From NCBI GenBank assembly GCA_963731665.1, contig CAVSWP010000008.1, forward strand, positions 124,001 through 188,000: 64,000 nt of DNA, in the 5' to 3' direction. The notes below the pieces were generated by a model, which saw only the letters and a program-made list of their open reading frames with translations, made no database searches and was not told the DNA's origin. The DNA comes from Chersky-840 sp035604715. Lineage in GTDB: Bacteria > Actinomycetota > Acidimicrobiia > Acidimicrobiales > UBA8190. The position numbers and the translations under genes are program-made. Positions 43,496-51,507 of the stretch are shown here, in pieces (positions within the stretch are counted from its first letter, which is position 1; each line of letters opens with the position of its first letter).

Positions 43496-43808
43496 TCGGG
43501 CCCGGCCGGCATGGCACCGCGCTCGACATTCCTCCCCGGCGCGCCAACGATGCCGACAACAAATTCTCCAGACCCTGCTTGCATTTTTCTGGCCCCACAC
43601 CGACACCGGCGGCGGGCGGCGTTCGCGGTCGACACACCGGGGACCGATCGGTAAGGTCGGCGCCACACGGGCAACGGCGGATTGCTTGCCCGACAACCCC
43701 GACCCGCCCGGGTCTTTCGGCGCGTGACGTCCGAGCCGTGGCGAGCGAGGGAAGGGCGCGTCTTGGTGCACGAGCAACACGTGTGACACACGTTCACAGG
43801 GAGTCGCT
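43496..43808. other. Intergenic region before the GH26 gene
   Basis: About 310 bp with no gene. It contains a short AT-richer patch (43555-43590, around CAAATTCTCC and TTGCATTTTTC) that could hold promoter elements. Just before the start is CACGTGTGACACACGTTCACAGGG, which includes a CACGTGTG/CACACGTT near-palindrome and the AGGGAG ribosome-binding site. No riboswitch consensus was recognised. Confidence 0.4.
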
Positions 43809-45161
43809 GTGCTCAGTCTGATCCGGTTCTCACCACCCCTGCATGCCGTGCGTCGCCAGAAGCGCGGGCTGGTCCGCCACCCGGCGACAAAGGTGGTGGC
43901 CGCGCCACTGGTGACGGCGACCGCCGTGGTGGCCATGGACTCCGGCGACATCACCTCGGCACCCTTGGCGCATGTCGCCACGTCGAGCTCGGCGATGGCG
44001 GGGGCGAAGCAATCGAGCAGCTCGGTCACGACGATGACCCCGGCGACGCTTCCCGCCACCACCACCACGATCGCCGTCCCCCCGAGCACCACGAGCACCA
44101 CCAGCACCGCCACCCACCTGTGGCCGACCACCACCGTCCCAGCGCCCCCCCGGGAGGCGTCCCCGGTCACGGAGGCGGCCAGGGCTCCGGCGAAAGCGCC
44201 GCCCAAGGCACCGGCCAAAGCACCGGCCGGCGGCACCGCGCTCGCCTCTGCCGTCATGGGCCCGCACACCGCCAAGACCACGCAGCTCGGCGACTTCTCC
44301 GGCTCCGGGGAACCCGGGGCCCTGGCCAACTTCGCCTCCATCACCGGGACCCACCCCGTGCTCGCCTCGGACTATCTCCTGCGCTCGAGCGGCTGGGACG
44401 CCATGGACGGCTCGGGGGGTTCGGAGGACTGGATGCTCGACCAGTGGAAGGGCACCGGGTACCGCCTCGTGCTCGGCGTCCCCATCCTCCCGGGCGGCTC
44501 GGGCGGGACCCTCGCCCAGGGTGCCGCCGGTACGTACAACCAGTACTTCACCATCCTGGCCCAGACACTGGTCAGGGACGGGGCCGCCAACGCCATCTTG
44601 CGGCTGGGGTGGGAGTTCAACGGCACCTGGTACCCGTGGAGCGTCTCGGACAACATCGATGCGCAGAACTTCGCGCAGTTCTGGCGCCAGATCGTCAACT
44701 CCATGCGGGCCGTCCCGGGCCAGCAGTTCAAGTTCCTGTGGAACCCCAACGGAGGAGGGTCCTCGAGCTGGAACCTCGAACTGGCCTACCCCGGATCCGC
44801 CTACGTGGACTACATCGGCACCGACGTCTACGACGAGTTCTGGGGAAGCCCCTTCACCGCCCAGGCGTCGTGGAGCAATGCCGTCACCCAGACGTGGGGG
44901 CTCAACTGGCTGGTGAACTTCGCGGCGGCGGAGGGACGACCCATCGCCATACCCGAGTGGTCCGTCGATAGCGGCAGCGACGGGCACGGCCTGGGGGACG
45001 ACCCCTACTTCATCAACCAGTTCGCCAACTGGATCGCGGCCAACAACGTGGCCTTCACGTGCATCTTCTCCTACGACGACACGTCCGTCGGCCAGGACGA
45101 CGACATCACCGATGGCAGCTTCCCCAACGCCCTGGCCGCCTTCCGCTCCGACTTCGGCTGA
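43809..45161 (+). CDS. Secreted GH26-like glycoside hydrolase (mannanase type)
   Basis: A 450-residue exported protein. A basic N-terminus and hydrophobic stretch are followed by a long Thr/Ser/Pro/Ala-rich linker (residues 50-145). The catalytic domain follows (from QLGDFSGSGEPGALANF). ILRLGWEFNGTWYPW carries the acid/base Glu and PIAIPEWSVDSG the nucleophile Glu, the GH26 arrangement, with YIGTDVYDEFW in between. GTG 43809 has AGGGAG five bases upstream. Likely substrates are beta-mannans or related beta-1,4 glucans outside the cell. No binding module was recognised. Confidence 0.85.
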   Translation: MLSLIRFSPPLHAVRRQKRGLVRHPATKVVAAPLVTATAVVAMDSGDITSAPLAHVATSSSAMAGAKQSSSSVTTMTPATLPATTTTIAVPPSTTSTTSTATHLWPTTTVPAPPREASPVTEAARAPAKAPPKAPAKAPAGGTALASAVMGPHTAKTTQLGDFSGSGEPGALANFASITGTHPVLASDYLLRSSGWDAMDGSGGSEDWMLDQWKGTGYRLVLGVPILPGGSGGTLAQGAAGTYNQYFTILAQTLVRDGAANAILRLGWEFNGTWYPWSVSDNIDAQNFAQFWRQIVNSMRAVPGQQFKFLWNPNGGGSSSWNLELAYPGSAYVDYIGTDVYDEFWGSPFTAQASWSNAVTQTWGLNWLVNFAAAEGRPIAIPEWSVDSGSDGHGLGDDPYFINQFANWIAANNVAFTCIFSYDDTSVGQDDDITDGSFPNALAAFRSDFG

Positions 45162-45173
45162 CGGGCACCGCCG

Positions 45174-45494
45174 CTAGTCCTTGATCTCCACCACCACCTC
45201 CAGATAGGGGCGCGCCCCCACGTTGCGGGCCGACTCCACCCCACCCCGGGCCACGTGCACCACGGCCCCGGGGACGACGTCGGCCTCGAGGTACTGGCGG
45301 TAGGGCCCGGCGGAGTCGGGCTCGGGCACCACCGCGATCCGGTCCCCGGCCACCTGCACCAGGAGGTGGTCGAGGTCGTGGCGGTGCACCTCGCCCTGCT
45401 CGCCCGGAGCCAGGCGCACCTGCCACACCCGCACCCGGTCGTTCTCGAACACCACCCTCGTCCCCGACGCCCCGAGCTCGCGCTCCGCGGTCAT
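45174..45494 (-). CDS. Small cupin-like protein
   Basis: A cupin-fold protein of 106 residues: GTRVVFENDRVRVWQVRLAPGEQGEVHRHDLDHLLVQVAGD, with a His cluster (EVHRHDLDH) that could bind a metal, and a conserved ending YLEVVVEIKD. ATG 45494 overlaps the stop of the TetR gene (ATGA), so the two are co-transcribed. The frame is open further upstream through the TetR gene only because of frameshifts there. It could sense or transform the ligand of the regulator; that is a guess from position. Confidence 0.82.
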   Translation of the reverse strand: MTAERELGASGTRVVFENDRVRVWQVRLAPGEQGEVHRHDLDHLLVQVAGDRIAVVPEPDSAGPYRQYLEADVVPGAVVHVARGGVESARNVGARPYLEVVVEIKD

Positions 45495-46204
45495 CGCCGC
45501 GCACCGCGACGACGGGCCGAGGCCGCCTTGGCCGTCGCCGGGTCCATGGCCAAGGCCCGCAGGGCGAAGCCCACGAGGTGGTCGACCTCGTCGGGCGACG
45601 GCCTGGTGCGACGGGCCAGGTGGTCGTGCAAGGTGGCGAACACGAGCCGGTAGACGGCCTCGGCGTCGCGTCGCGCCGTCCGGGCCGCCCGACGCGTGGC
45701 CGCGCCGAGCCCCGTCGTGGGCCAGCTCCTCGAGGGCACCGACCAGACAGGCCCACGAGCAGGTCGACCGACGCCTGCTGCTCGTCGGGGAAGGCCTCGG
45801 CCAGCCGGTCCTGGTTGGCCAGGAACGGGCGGGTCCGGGCGGCGGCGTCGGGGCTCGACGCCTGGGCCAGCACACCCTCGATCCAGGCCCGCACCTTGTC
45901 CGGCGGGCGACGTCGGCCCGGGCCATGCGGTGCTCGAGGTACCCGAGCAGCTGGCGCCGGCCGTCGTCGAGGAGCACCAGCATGAGCTCGTCCTTCGACC
46001 GGAAGAACCGGTAGAAGGCCTGCGTCGAGAGGCCCGCCTCGGCCAGGATCTCGCGCAACGACGGGTCGATGCCGCCGGTGCGCTCGATGAGGCGGTAGGT
46101 GGCGTCCACGATGCGCCGCACGTCGGCCACGTACTCGGCGTGGCGCTCGGACGGCGGATCGCTCCAGCGCCCGACGGGCCAGGCGTCTCGGTCATCTCCG
46201 GCAT
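45491..46204 (-). CDS. TetR-family regulator (three frameshifts)
   Basis: A TetR repressor of about 237 residues whose coding sequence changes frame three times in this assembly. The likely start is ATG 46204, preceded by GAGGAG. The helix-turn-helix region is intact in the next frame (ADVRRIVDATYRLIERTGGIDPSLREILAEAGLSTQAFYRFFRSKDELMLVLLDDG). The ligand domain continues as AWIEGVLAQASSPDAAARTRPFLANQDRLAEAFPDEQQASVDLL and ends VYRLVFATLHDHLARRTRPSPDEVDHLVGFALRALAMDP. The shifts fall near 46170, 45900 and 45745. It is divergent from the acyl-CoA synthetase, and a repeated palindromic motif lies in front of both target units. Confidence 0.82.
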   Translation of the reverse strand: MPEMTETPGPSGAGAIRRPSATPSTWPTCGASWTPPTASSSAPAASTRRCARSWPRRASRRRPSTGSSGRRTSSCWCSSTTAGASCSGTSSTAWPGPTSPAGQGAGLDRGCAGPGVEPRRRRPDPPVPGQPGPAGRGLPRRAAGVGRPARGPVWSVPSRSWPTTGLGAATRRAARTARRDAEAVYRLVFATLHDHLARRTRPSPDEVDHLVGFALRALAMDPATAKAASARRRGARR

Positions 46205-46279
46205 CCGGGCTCCTCGTTCCGCTCGTCTGTGTCCGCGCGACTGTTCTCCCGTCAAGCAGCAGCCGTTCTTCCACTCTAA

Positions 46280-46297
46280 GATCACCGTTCTGGAGCG
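46280..46297. promoter_or_regulatory. Operator-like motif upstream of the acyl-CoA synthetase
   Basis: GATCACCGTTCTGGAGCG lies between the divergent TetR and acyl-CoA synthetase genes. Nearly the same string, with two one-base insertions, occurs at 47882-47902, and its CACCGTTCTG core forms half of a perfect palindrome at 47858-47872. It is a plausible binding site for the adjacent TetR protein. Confidence 0.55.
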
Positions 46298-46324
46298 AGA
46301 CGGGAGGTCGCCGGCAACGCGGCA

Positions 46325-47832
46325 GCTGACCGTCGGCGACATCTTCTCCAACGCGGCGCGCGCCGTACCCCAGCGCGCCGCCGCCGCCCTGGGTGAGCGC
46401 ACCGTGACCTTCGCCGACGTCGAGCTGGCCGCCAACCGGGTGGCCCGCGTCCTCGCCGGCCTCGGGGTGCGCCGGGGCGACCGGGTCGTGGTGTGGAGCT
46501 CGACCACCCTCGACCTCGTCCCGCTGTTCGCCGCGCTGGCCAAGACGGGGGCGGTGTTCGCCCCCATCGGCGCCGGGCTCGGCCTCGACGAGGCCACCAC
46601 GTGGCCACCTCGGCCGGCCCCGCCCTGGTGGTCGTCGACGCCGAGCACGCCGAGGGCGGTGAGGCCCTGGCGGCGCGCCTGGGAGCGCCGTTCGCCAGCG
46701 CCGTGGGCCTCGCCGGCGACGGGCCCCAGCGGCCCGCGCCGGGAGCCGGCCTGGCGGCCCTGGCGCGTCAGGTCGACGACACCGCGGCGGCGGCCGTCGT
46801 CGACGAGGACGATCCCCACGTGGTCTTCTTCACCAGCGGCAGCACCGGCCGGCCCAAGGGCGCCGTGCTCTCGCACCGGGTCAACGTGCTGCGCAGCCAC
46901 CCCGGTGCGCTGCTCGAGCCGCGCGGTGCCATGGTGTGCCCCTACCCGCTCTCGCACATGGGGGCGTGGACCATCGCCCTGCAACAGTGGCAGGCCCGCG
47001 ACGTGGTCGTGCTGCTCGACTCGTCCGACGCCGGTGCCATCACCACGGCCGTGGCCCGTCACGGCGCCACCCGTCTCAATGCCATCCCGGCCCTGTGGAC
47101 ACGGATCTTGGCTCGGCGCCGACGACGACGGCACCGTCGCCGCCCTGGCGGTCGCTGCGCTTCGCCGACACCGGCACCTCGGCCACGCCGCTCGAGCTCC
47201 TCGAGGCCATCGACCGGGCCGCCCCGCGGGCACACCTCCGGGTCTTCTACGGCTCGACCGAGGCGGGGAGCGTGGCCTCGCTCGACCACGCCGACATCGG
47301 GCGCAAGCCGGGCAGCTGCGGCGTGCCCGCCCCGGGAGCACGAGGTCGCGCATCGGCCGACGACGGCGAGCTGTGGGTGCGGGGCCCGCTGCTGTTCGAC
47401 GGGTACCTCGACGACGACGGCCGCCACCGCCGAGGCCCTCGTGGACGGCTGGTACCGCACCGGCGACCTGGCCGAGGTCGACGACGAGGGCTACCTCACC
47501 ATCGTGGGCCGGGCCCGCGACGTCATCCGCACCGGGGGCGAGACGGTGTCGCCCACCGAGGTCGAGGCCGTCCTGGCCGCGCCACCCGGCGCTGTGCCGA
47601 CGTCGCCGTGATCGGGCGTCCCCGACCCGACCTGGGGCGAGGTGGTGTGCGCCGTGGTGGTGACCGCTCCCGGCGCGGCCGCCACCGTCGCTCGAGGACC
47701 TCCGGGCCCACTGCGCCGCGACCCTGGCCGCCGTTCAAGCACCCCCGGCGGCTCGAGGTGATCGAGGCCATACCCCGGACGTCCTCCACCCTCCAGGTCC
47801 AACGGCGCCTCCTGGTCGAGCGCTTCTCGTGA
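46325..47832 (+). CDS. AMP-dependent acyl-CoA synthetase (heavily frameshifted)
   Basis: An ANL-superfamily acyl-CoA ligase of about 500 residues that activates a carboxylic acid with ATP and CoA. The order of motifs is right but the frame changes at least eight times. The N-terminus is TVGDIFSNAARAVPQRAAAALGERTVTFADVELAANRVARVL; the AMP-binding P-loop FFTSGSTGRPKGAVLSH; then ADTGTSATPLELLEAI, YGSTEAGSVASLDH, YRTGDLAEVDDEGYLTIVGRARDVIRTGGETVSP, and the C-terminal IEAIPRTSSTLQVQRRLL with an Arg/Gln in place of the usual catalytic Lys region. Shifts are seen near 46600, 47110, 47155, 47425, 47590, 47620, 47695 and 47750. No ATG/GTG/TTG start is visible in the first frame. Sequence error is more likely than decay. 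Confidence 0.8.
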
Positions 47833-47857
47833 CGCGACGGGCGAGCGTGCCGACTTG

Positions 47858-47902
47858 CAGAACACCGTTCTGGATTTTTATGATCACTCGTTCTGTGGAG
47901 CG
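47858..47902. promoter_or_regulatory. Palindromic operator candidate before the oxidoreductase operon
   Basis: CAGAACACCGTTCTG (47858-47872) is a perfect 6-3-6 inverted repeat. It is followed by GATCACTCGTTCTGTGGAGCG (47882-47902), which resembles the site at 46280-46297. The pair straddles the start of the gamma-subunit gene, a typical repressor position, and would put synthetase and oxidoreductase under one TetR regulator. Confidence 0.6.
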
Positions 47903-48481
47903 AGAGCTGCTCGTCACGGGGATCGGGGGCCAGGGGGTGCAGCTCGTCGCCACCGTCCTCGCCCACGCCGCGCTGGCCGAGGGCCGCACCGTGCAGGTCT
48001 TCGGCAGCTACGGCGGCATGATGCGCGGCGGCAACACCGAGTCCACCGTGGTCGTGGCCGACGGCCCCGTCGAGGCCCCGCCGACGGTCAGCGCGGCGTG
48101 GTCGGCCATCCTCATGCACCCGGAGTTCAGCGAGCCCACCGTGCGCTGCCTGGTCCCCGGGGGCGTGGCCCTGGTGAACTCCACGGTGTTCGAGGGCGAC
48201 CTCGGCACCGACCGCCTTCGCCGTCGTCGAGATACCCGCCTCGGCGCTGGCCCTCGACCTGGGCAACGCCCTGGCCGCCTCGATGGTCATGGCCGGCGCC
48301 TATGTGGCGGTCACCGGGCTCGTCGTCGCTGGACGCGCTGCCGGGCGCGGCGCGCGGCGCGCTTCCCGCCTACCGGGCCCAGCATGCCGAGCTCAACGAA
48401 CGGGCGCTGCTGGCCGGCTACGACGCCGCGCCCCGCCTGCGCGTCCCGGCATGGTCCTCGGGCCTGGCGCTCTCCCCATGA
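47880..48481 (+). CDS. 2-Oxoacid:ferredoxin oxidoreductase gamma subunit (two frameshifts)
   Basis: The gamma subunit of a four-subunit 2-oxoacid:acceptor oxidoreductase. It starts LLVTGIGGQGVQLVATVLAHAALAEGRTVQVFGSYGGMMRGGNTESTVVVA, the family signature, and ends LPAYRAQHAELNERALLAGYDAAP. The central part (VVEIPASALALDLGNALAASMVMAGAYVAVTGLV) is read only after shifts near 48215 and 48325. The start is ATG 47880 or GTG 47895, within the operator region. The stop overlaps the ferredoxin start (ATGA). It works with the next three genes in oxidative, CoA-dependent decarboxylation. Confidence 0.85.
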
Positions 48482-48736
48482 GCCGCACCGTGCTCACCCG
48501 CGGCACGGTGGTCATCGACATCGAGGCCTGTAAGGGATGCGACCTGTGCATCGACGCCTGTCCCCCCGCCGTGCTCGCCATGACCACGCACACGGTGAAC
48601 GCCCGCGGGCTACCGCTTCCCGCTGTTGTTCGAGGGCTGCACCGGGTGCGCGGCGTGCTCGCAGGTGTGCCCGGACTTCGTCTTCCAGGTCTACAAGTAC
48701 GAGACCCCTCTCACCGTGGCGCTGGAGGGACCGTGA
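48478..48736 (+). CDS. Ferredoxin-type delta subunit (one frameshift)
   Basis: A small protein of about 86 residues with two 4Fe-4S clusters. The first motif is EACKGCDLCIDACPP, in the starting frame; after a shift near 48610 the sequence continues YRFPLLFEGCTGCAACSQVCPDFVFQVYKYE, giving the second CxxCxxCxxxC set, and stops at 48736. It passes electrons from the catalytic subunits to ferredoxin. ATG 48478 and the following GTG both overlap neighbouring stops, so the whole complex is translationally coupled. Confidence 0.85.
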
Positions 48737-49806
48737 CGGCGCGCCTCATGGAGGGCTCCGAAGCCATCGCCGAGGCCATGATCGCGGCGGGGTGCCGGTT
48801 CTTCGCCGGCTACCCCATGACGCCGTTCACCGAGGTGCTCGAGCACATGGCGCGCAAGCTCCCCGCCGTCGGCGGCGTGTGCATGAACGCCGAGAGCGAG
48901 ATCGAGGCCGTCGGCATGGCGTGGGGGGCGGCGGCCACGGGGACACCGGCCGCCACCGGGTCGACCGGCCAGGGCCTGTCGCTCATGCAGGAGTCCCTGG
49001 CCGAGATCACCCTGGCCCGACTCCCCCTCGTGGTGCTCAACATGGCCCGGGCCCAGGGCGACTACTACCAGGCCACCCGGGGCGGCGGGCACGGCGACTA
49101 CCGCCACCTGGTCCTGGCACCCGGCGACGTGGCCGAGGCCGTCGAGCTCGTCCAACGGGCCTTTCACCTCTCCGTGCGGTGGCGCAACCCGGTGCTCGTC
49201 ATGGGTGACTACTACCTGGCCCACACGGCGCGGTCGGTCACCGTCGAGCCCCTCGACTACGGCCCCCGGCCCCATCTCGACTGGGCCCTCGACGGGTCCA
49301 CCGGTGGCTCGGGGCAGGCCAAGCTCGTCTCGTTCCTGGGCTCGGCCAAGCAGCGCCACCACGTCGGCTACGACCTCTCGGACCACTACGCGGCGTGCGC
49401 GGCCGACAGCGCCACCATGGTGGCGTCGGTGGAGCCCATCGCCGAGTGCCTCGACACCGACGACGCCGACGTCGTGGTGGTGGCCTTCGGGACGCCGGCC
49501 ACCTACGCCAAGGCGGCGGTGCGCCAGCTCCGCGCCGACGGCGCCCGGGTCGGCCTGGTCCGGCCGGTCACCTTGTACCCCTTCCCCACCGACGTCGTGG
49601 CCGGCGCGGCGGAGGGGGCCCGCGCCGTGGCCGTGTACGAGAACAACCAGGGCCAGATGGTCGACGACGTCCGCCTGGCGGTGCTGGAGCGGGCGCCGGT
49701 CCATTTCATCGGGGGCCTGAGCCTCGACGGCTCGGGATTCGGCATCGCACCCGACCTCGATGTCTCCGTGCTGCGACATCGCATCGAGCAGGTCCTGGCC
49801 CGATGA
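48733..49806 (+). CDS. 2-Oxoacid:ferredoxin oxidoreductase alpha subunit (VorB-like)
   Basis: The intact alpha subunit, 357 residues, most like VorB (2-oxoisovalerate or 3-methyl-2-oxobutanoate oxidoreductase). It has RLMEGSEAIAEAMIAAGCRFFAGYPMTPFTEVLEHMA, the NAESEIEAVGMAWGAAATG segment, STGQGLSLMQESLAEITLARLPLVVLNMARAQGDYYQATRGGGHGDYRHLVLAPG, and a C-terminal PFPTDVVAGAAEGARAVAVYENNQGQMVDDVR. The GTG at 48733 overlaps the ferredoxin stop. Substrate class (branched-chain 2-oxoacids versus others) is inferred from resemblance only. Confidence 0.9.
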   Translation: MTARLMEGSEAIAEAMIAAGCRFFAGYPMTPFTEVLEHMARKLPAVGGVCMNAESEIEAVGMAWGAAATGTPAATGSTGQGLSLMQESLAEITLARLPLVVLNMARAQGDYYQATRGGGHGDYRHLVLAPGDVAEAVELVQRAFHLSVRWRNPVLVMGDYYLAHTARSVTVEPLDYGPRPHLDWALDGSTGGSGQAKLVSFLGSAKQRHHVGYDLSDHYAACAADSATMVASVEPIAECLDTDDADVVVVAFGTPATYAKAAVRQLRADGARVGLVRPVTLYPFPTDVVAGAAEGARAVAVYENNQGQMVDDVRLAVLERAPVHFIGGLSLDGSGFGIAPDLDVSVLRHRIEQVLAR

Positions 49807-50636
49807 GCCGCACGACCCGCGTCGACGGGCACATCGTGGTGCGCACCGACCAGGCGCCGGCCGAGCCGGCCCGCCTCGTCGACGACTTCACCCCGGCGCT
49901 CATCGACGTGGGGGCGCACCACCTGTGCCCCGGCTGCGGCGAGCCCGTGGCCATGCGCGCCACCCTCGAGGCGGTGGCCGAGCTCGACGTGGTCCGGCGC
50001 ACCATCGGCGTCTTCGGCATCGGCTGCTACACGGCGTTCTCCAACAACCTCGACGTGGAGGTGCTCCAGGCCCTGCACGGCCGGGCCCCCTCGGTGGCCA
50101 CCGGCGTGAAGCGGGCCCGCCCCGACACCATCGTCTTCACGATCCAAGGCGACGGCGACATGGTCAACGAAGGGCTCCAGGAAGTCATCCACACCGCGGC
50201 CCGGGGTGAGAACGTGACCTGCATCATGTTGAACAACGGCGTCTTCGGCGAGACGGGCGGGCACATGACCGCCACCACCGTCCTGGGCCAGCGCACCAAG
50301 ACCAGCCTCGAAGGGCGCGACCCGGTCGCCCACGGCCGCCCCATCCTGCTCGCCACGCTGCTGGCCCAGCTCGACGGGGCGGCCTACGTGGCCCGGGGGG
50401 CGGTCAACAACGCCGGCAACGTGGCCCGGACCAAGAAGATGCTCCTCCAGGCGCTGCGCACGCAGATCGCCGGTGCCGGGTTCTCGTTCGTGGAGATCCT
50501 CACCATGTGCCCCACGGGATGGTTCGTCGAGACCCAGGACGCCCCCGCCTACCTCGCCGACAACCTGGCCGCCGTCCACACCGGGGGCGTCTTGAAAGAC
50601 GTCCTGGGGGACTCGGACCGCCAGGAGGGGCCGTGA
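49803..50636 (+). CDS. 2-Oxoacid:ferredoxin oxidoreductase beta subunit (TPP-binding)
   Basis: The intact 277-residue thiamine-diphosphate subunit. CPGCGEPVAMR near the start binds the proximal cluster region. GIGCYTAFSNNLDVEVLQALHGRAPSVATGVKRARPDTIVFTIQGDGDMVNEGLQEVIHTAARGENVTCIMLNNGVFGETGGHM in continuous form includes the TPP/Mg motif GDGD...N. A second conserved stretch is FVEILTMCPTGW. ATG 49803 overlaps the alpha-subunit stop, and its stop overlaps the next GTG. With the alpha, gamma and delta subunits it would convert a 2-oxoacid and CoA to an acyl-CoA plus reduced ferredoxin. Confidence 0.92.
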   Translation: MSRTTRVDGHIVVRTDQAPAEPARLVDDFTPALIDVGAHHLCPGCGEPVAMRATLEAVAELDVVRRTIGVFGIGCYTAFSNNLDVEVLQALHGRAPSVATGVKRARPDTIVFTIQGDGDMVNEGLQEVIHTAARGENVTCIMLNNGVFGETGGHMTATTVLGQRTKTSLEGRDPVAHGRPILLATLLAQLDGAAYVARGAVNNAGNVARTKKMLLQALRTQIAGAGFSFVEILTMCPTGWFVETQDAPAYLADNLAAVHTGGVLKDVLGDSDRQEGP

Positions 50637-51507
50637 CCCTGGGGCCGGGCTCCCTGGTGTTGTGCTCGGGCACCCTCCCGCGCCACACCAGCTTCGCCGA
50701 TCGCCTGGCGGCGGCCGCCGGCGCCGGCTACCACGCCATCTCGCTGTGGGGGCGCGACTACGCGCGCGCCCGGGCGGACGGCCACAGCGACGCCGAGATG
50801 CGCACCATGCTCGACGACCACGGCCTCGTCGTGGCCGAGATGGACCCGGCGTGGTGGTGGACGCCGGGGGCGCCCGCGCTGGGCGAAAGCTTGATCGACG
50901 TCGACCCCTTGGACGTCTTTCGCTACGGCGAGGACGAGCTCCTGCGCATGGCCGAGGCCGTCGGGGCCCGCTCGCTCAACGCCGCCGAGGTCCTGGGCGG
51001 GACGTGGAGCATCGAGGAGGGAGCCGAGTCCTTCGCCCTGCTGTGCGACCGCGCCGCCCGCCACGGTCTGCTCGTCCACCTCGAATGGCTGGCCTGGTCG
51101 CGCGTACCCGACCTGGACACGGCGTGGGACGTGGTGCGCATGGCCGACCGGCCCAACGGTGGCCTCAACGTCGACACCTGGCACTGCGCCCGCACCGGCA
51201 CCACCCCTGACGACCTGCGTTCGCTGCCCGGTGACCGGGTGTTCGCCATCCAGCTCGACGACGCGCCGCCTCGCGCCCGAGGACAACCTCATCGACGCCA
51301 CCCTGCACAGCCGGGAGCTCCCCGGACGGGGCCAGCTCGACCTGGTGGGATACCTCGGGGCGCTCGCGCGACATCGAGGTGCGCGCCCCGGTGGGCGTCG
51401 AGGTCTTCTCCGACAGCCTGCACGCCGACGGAGCCGACGGGGCGGCCCGGGCGGCGGCCGAGGCCACCCGCAGCGTGCTCGGCGCGGCCCGGTGGCCGCC
51501 GTCGTGA
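50633..51507 (+). CDS. Sugar phosphate isomerase/epimerase-like TIM-barrel protein (two frameshifts)
   Basis: About 290 residues in the AP-endonuclease-2-type TIM-barrel superfamily. The first 215 residues read cleanly (LCSGTLPRHTSFADRLAAAAGAGYHAISLWGRDYARA, DDHGLVVAEMDPAWWW, LLVHLEWLAWSRVPDLDTAWDVVRMA, NGGLNVDTWHCARTG). Shifts near 51275 and 51362 lead to EDNLIDATLHSRELPGRGQLDLVGYL and VRAPVGVEVFSDSLHADGADGAARAAAEATRSVLG. GTG 50633 overlaps the beta-subunit stop, and its end overlaps the next GTG. His and Glu residues typical of metal-dependent isomerases are present. The substrate is unknown. Confidence 0.8.

Noticed and set aside
43496..43808. c-di-AMP (ydaO-type) riboswitch before the secreted GH26 gene
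   Set aside because: Such elements often precede actinobacterial wall hydrolases, but the conserved core was not found here.
41900..44344. 814-codon minus-strand frame opposite LigD and the GH26 gene
   Set aside because: It crosses two convincing plus-strand genes and has no domain or start context of its own.
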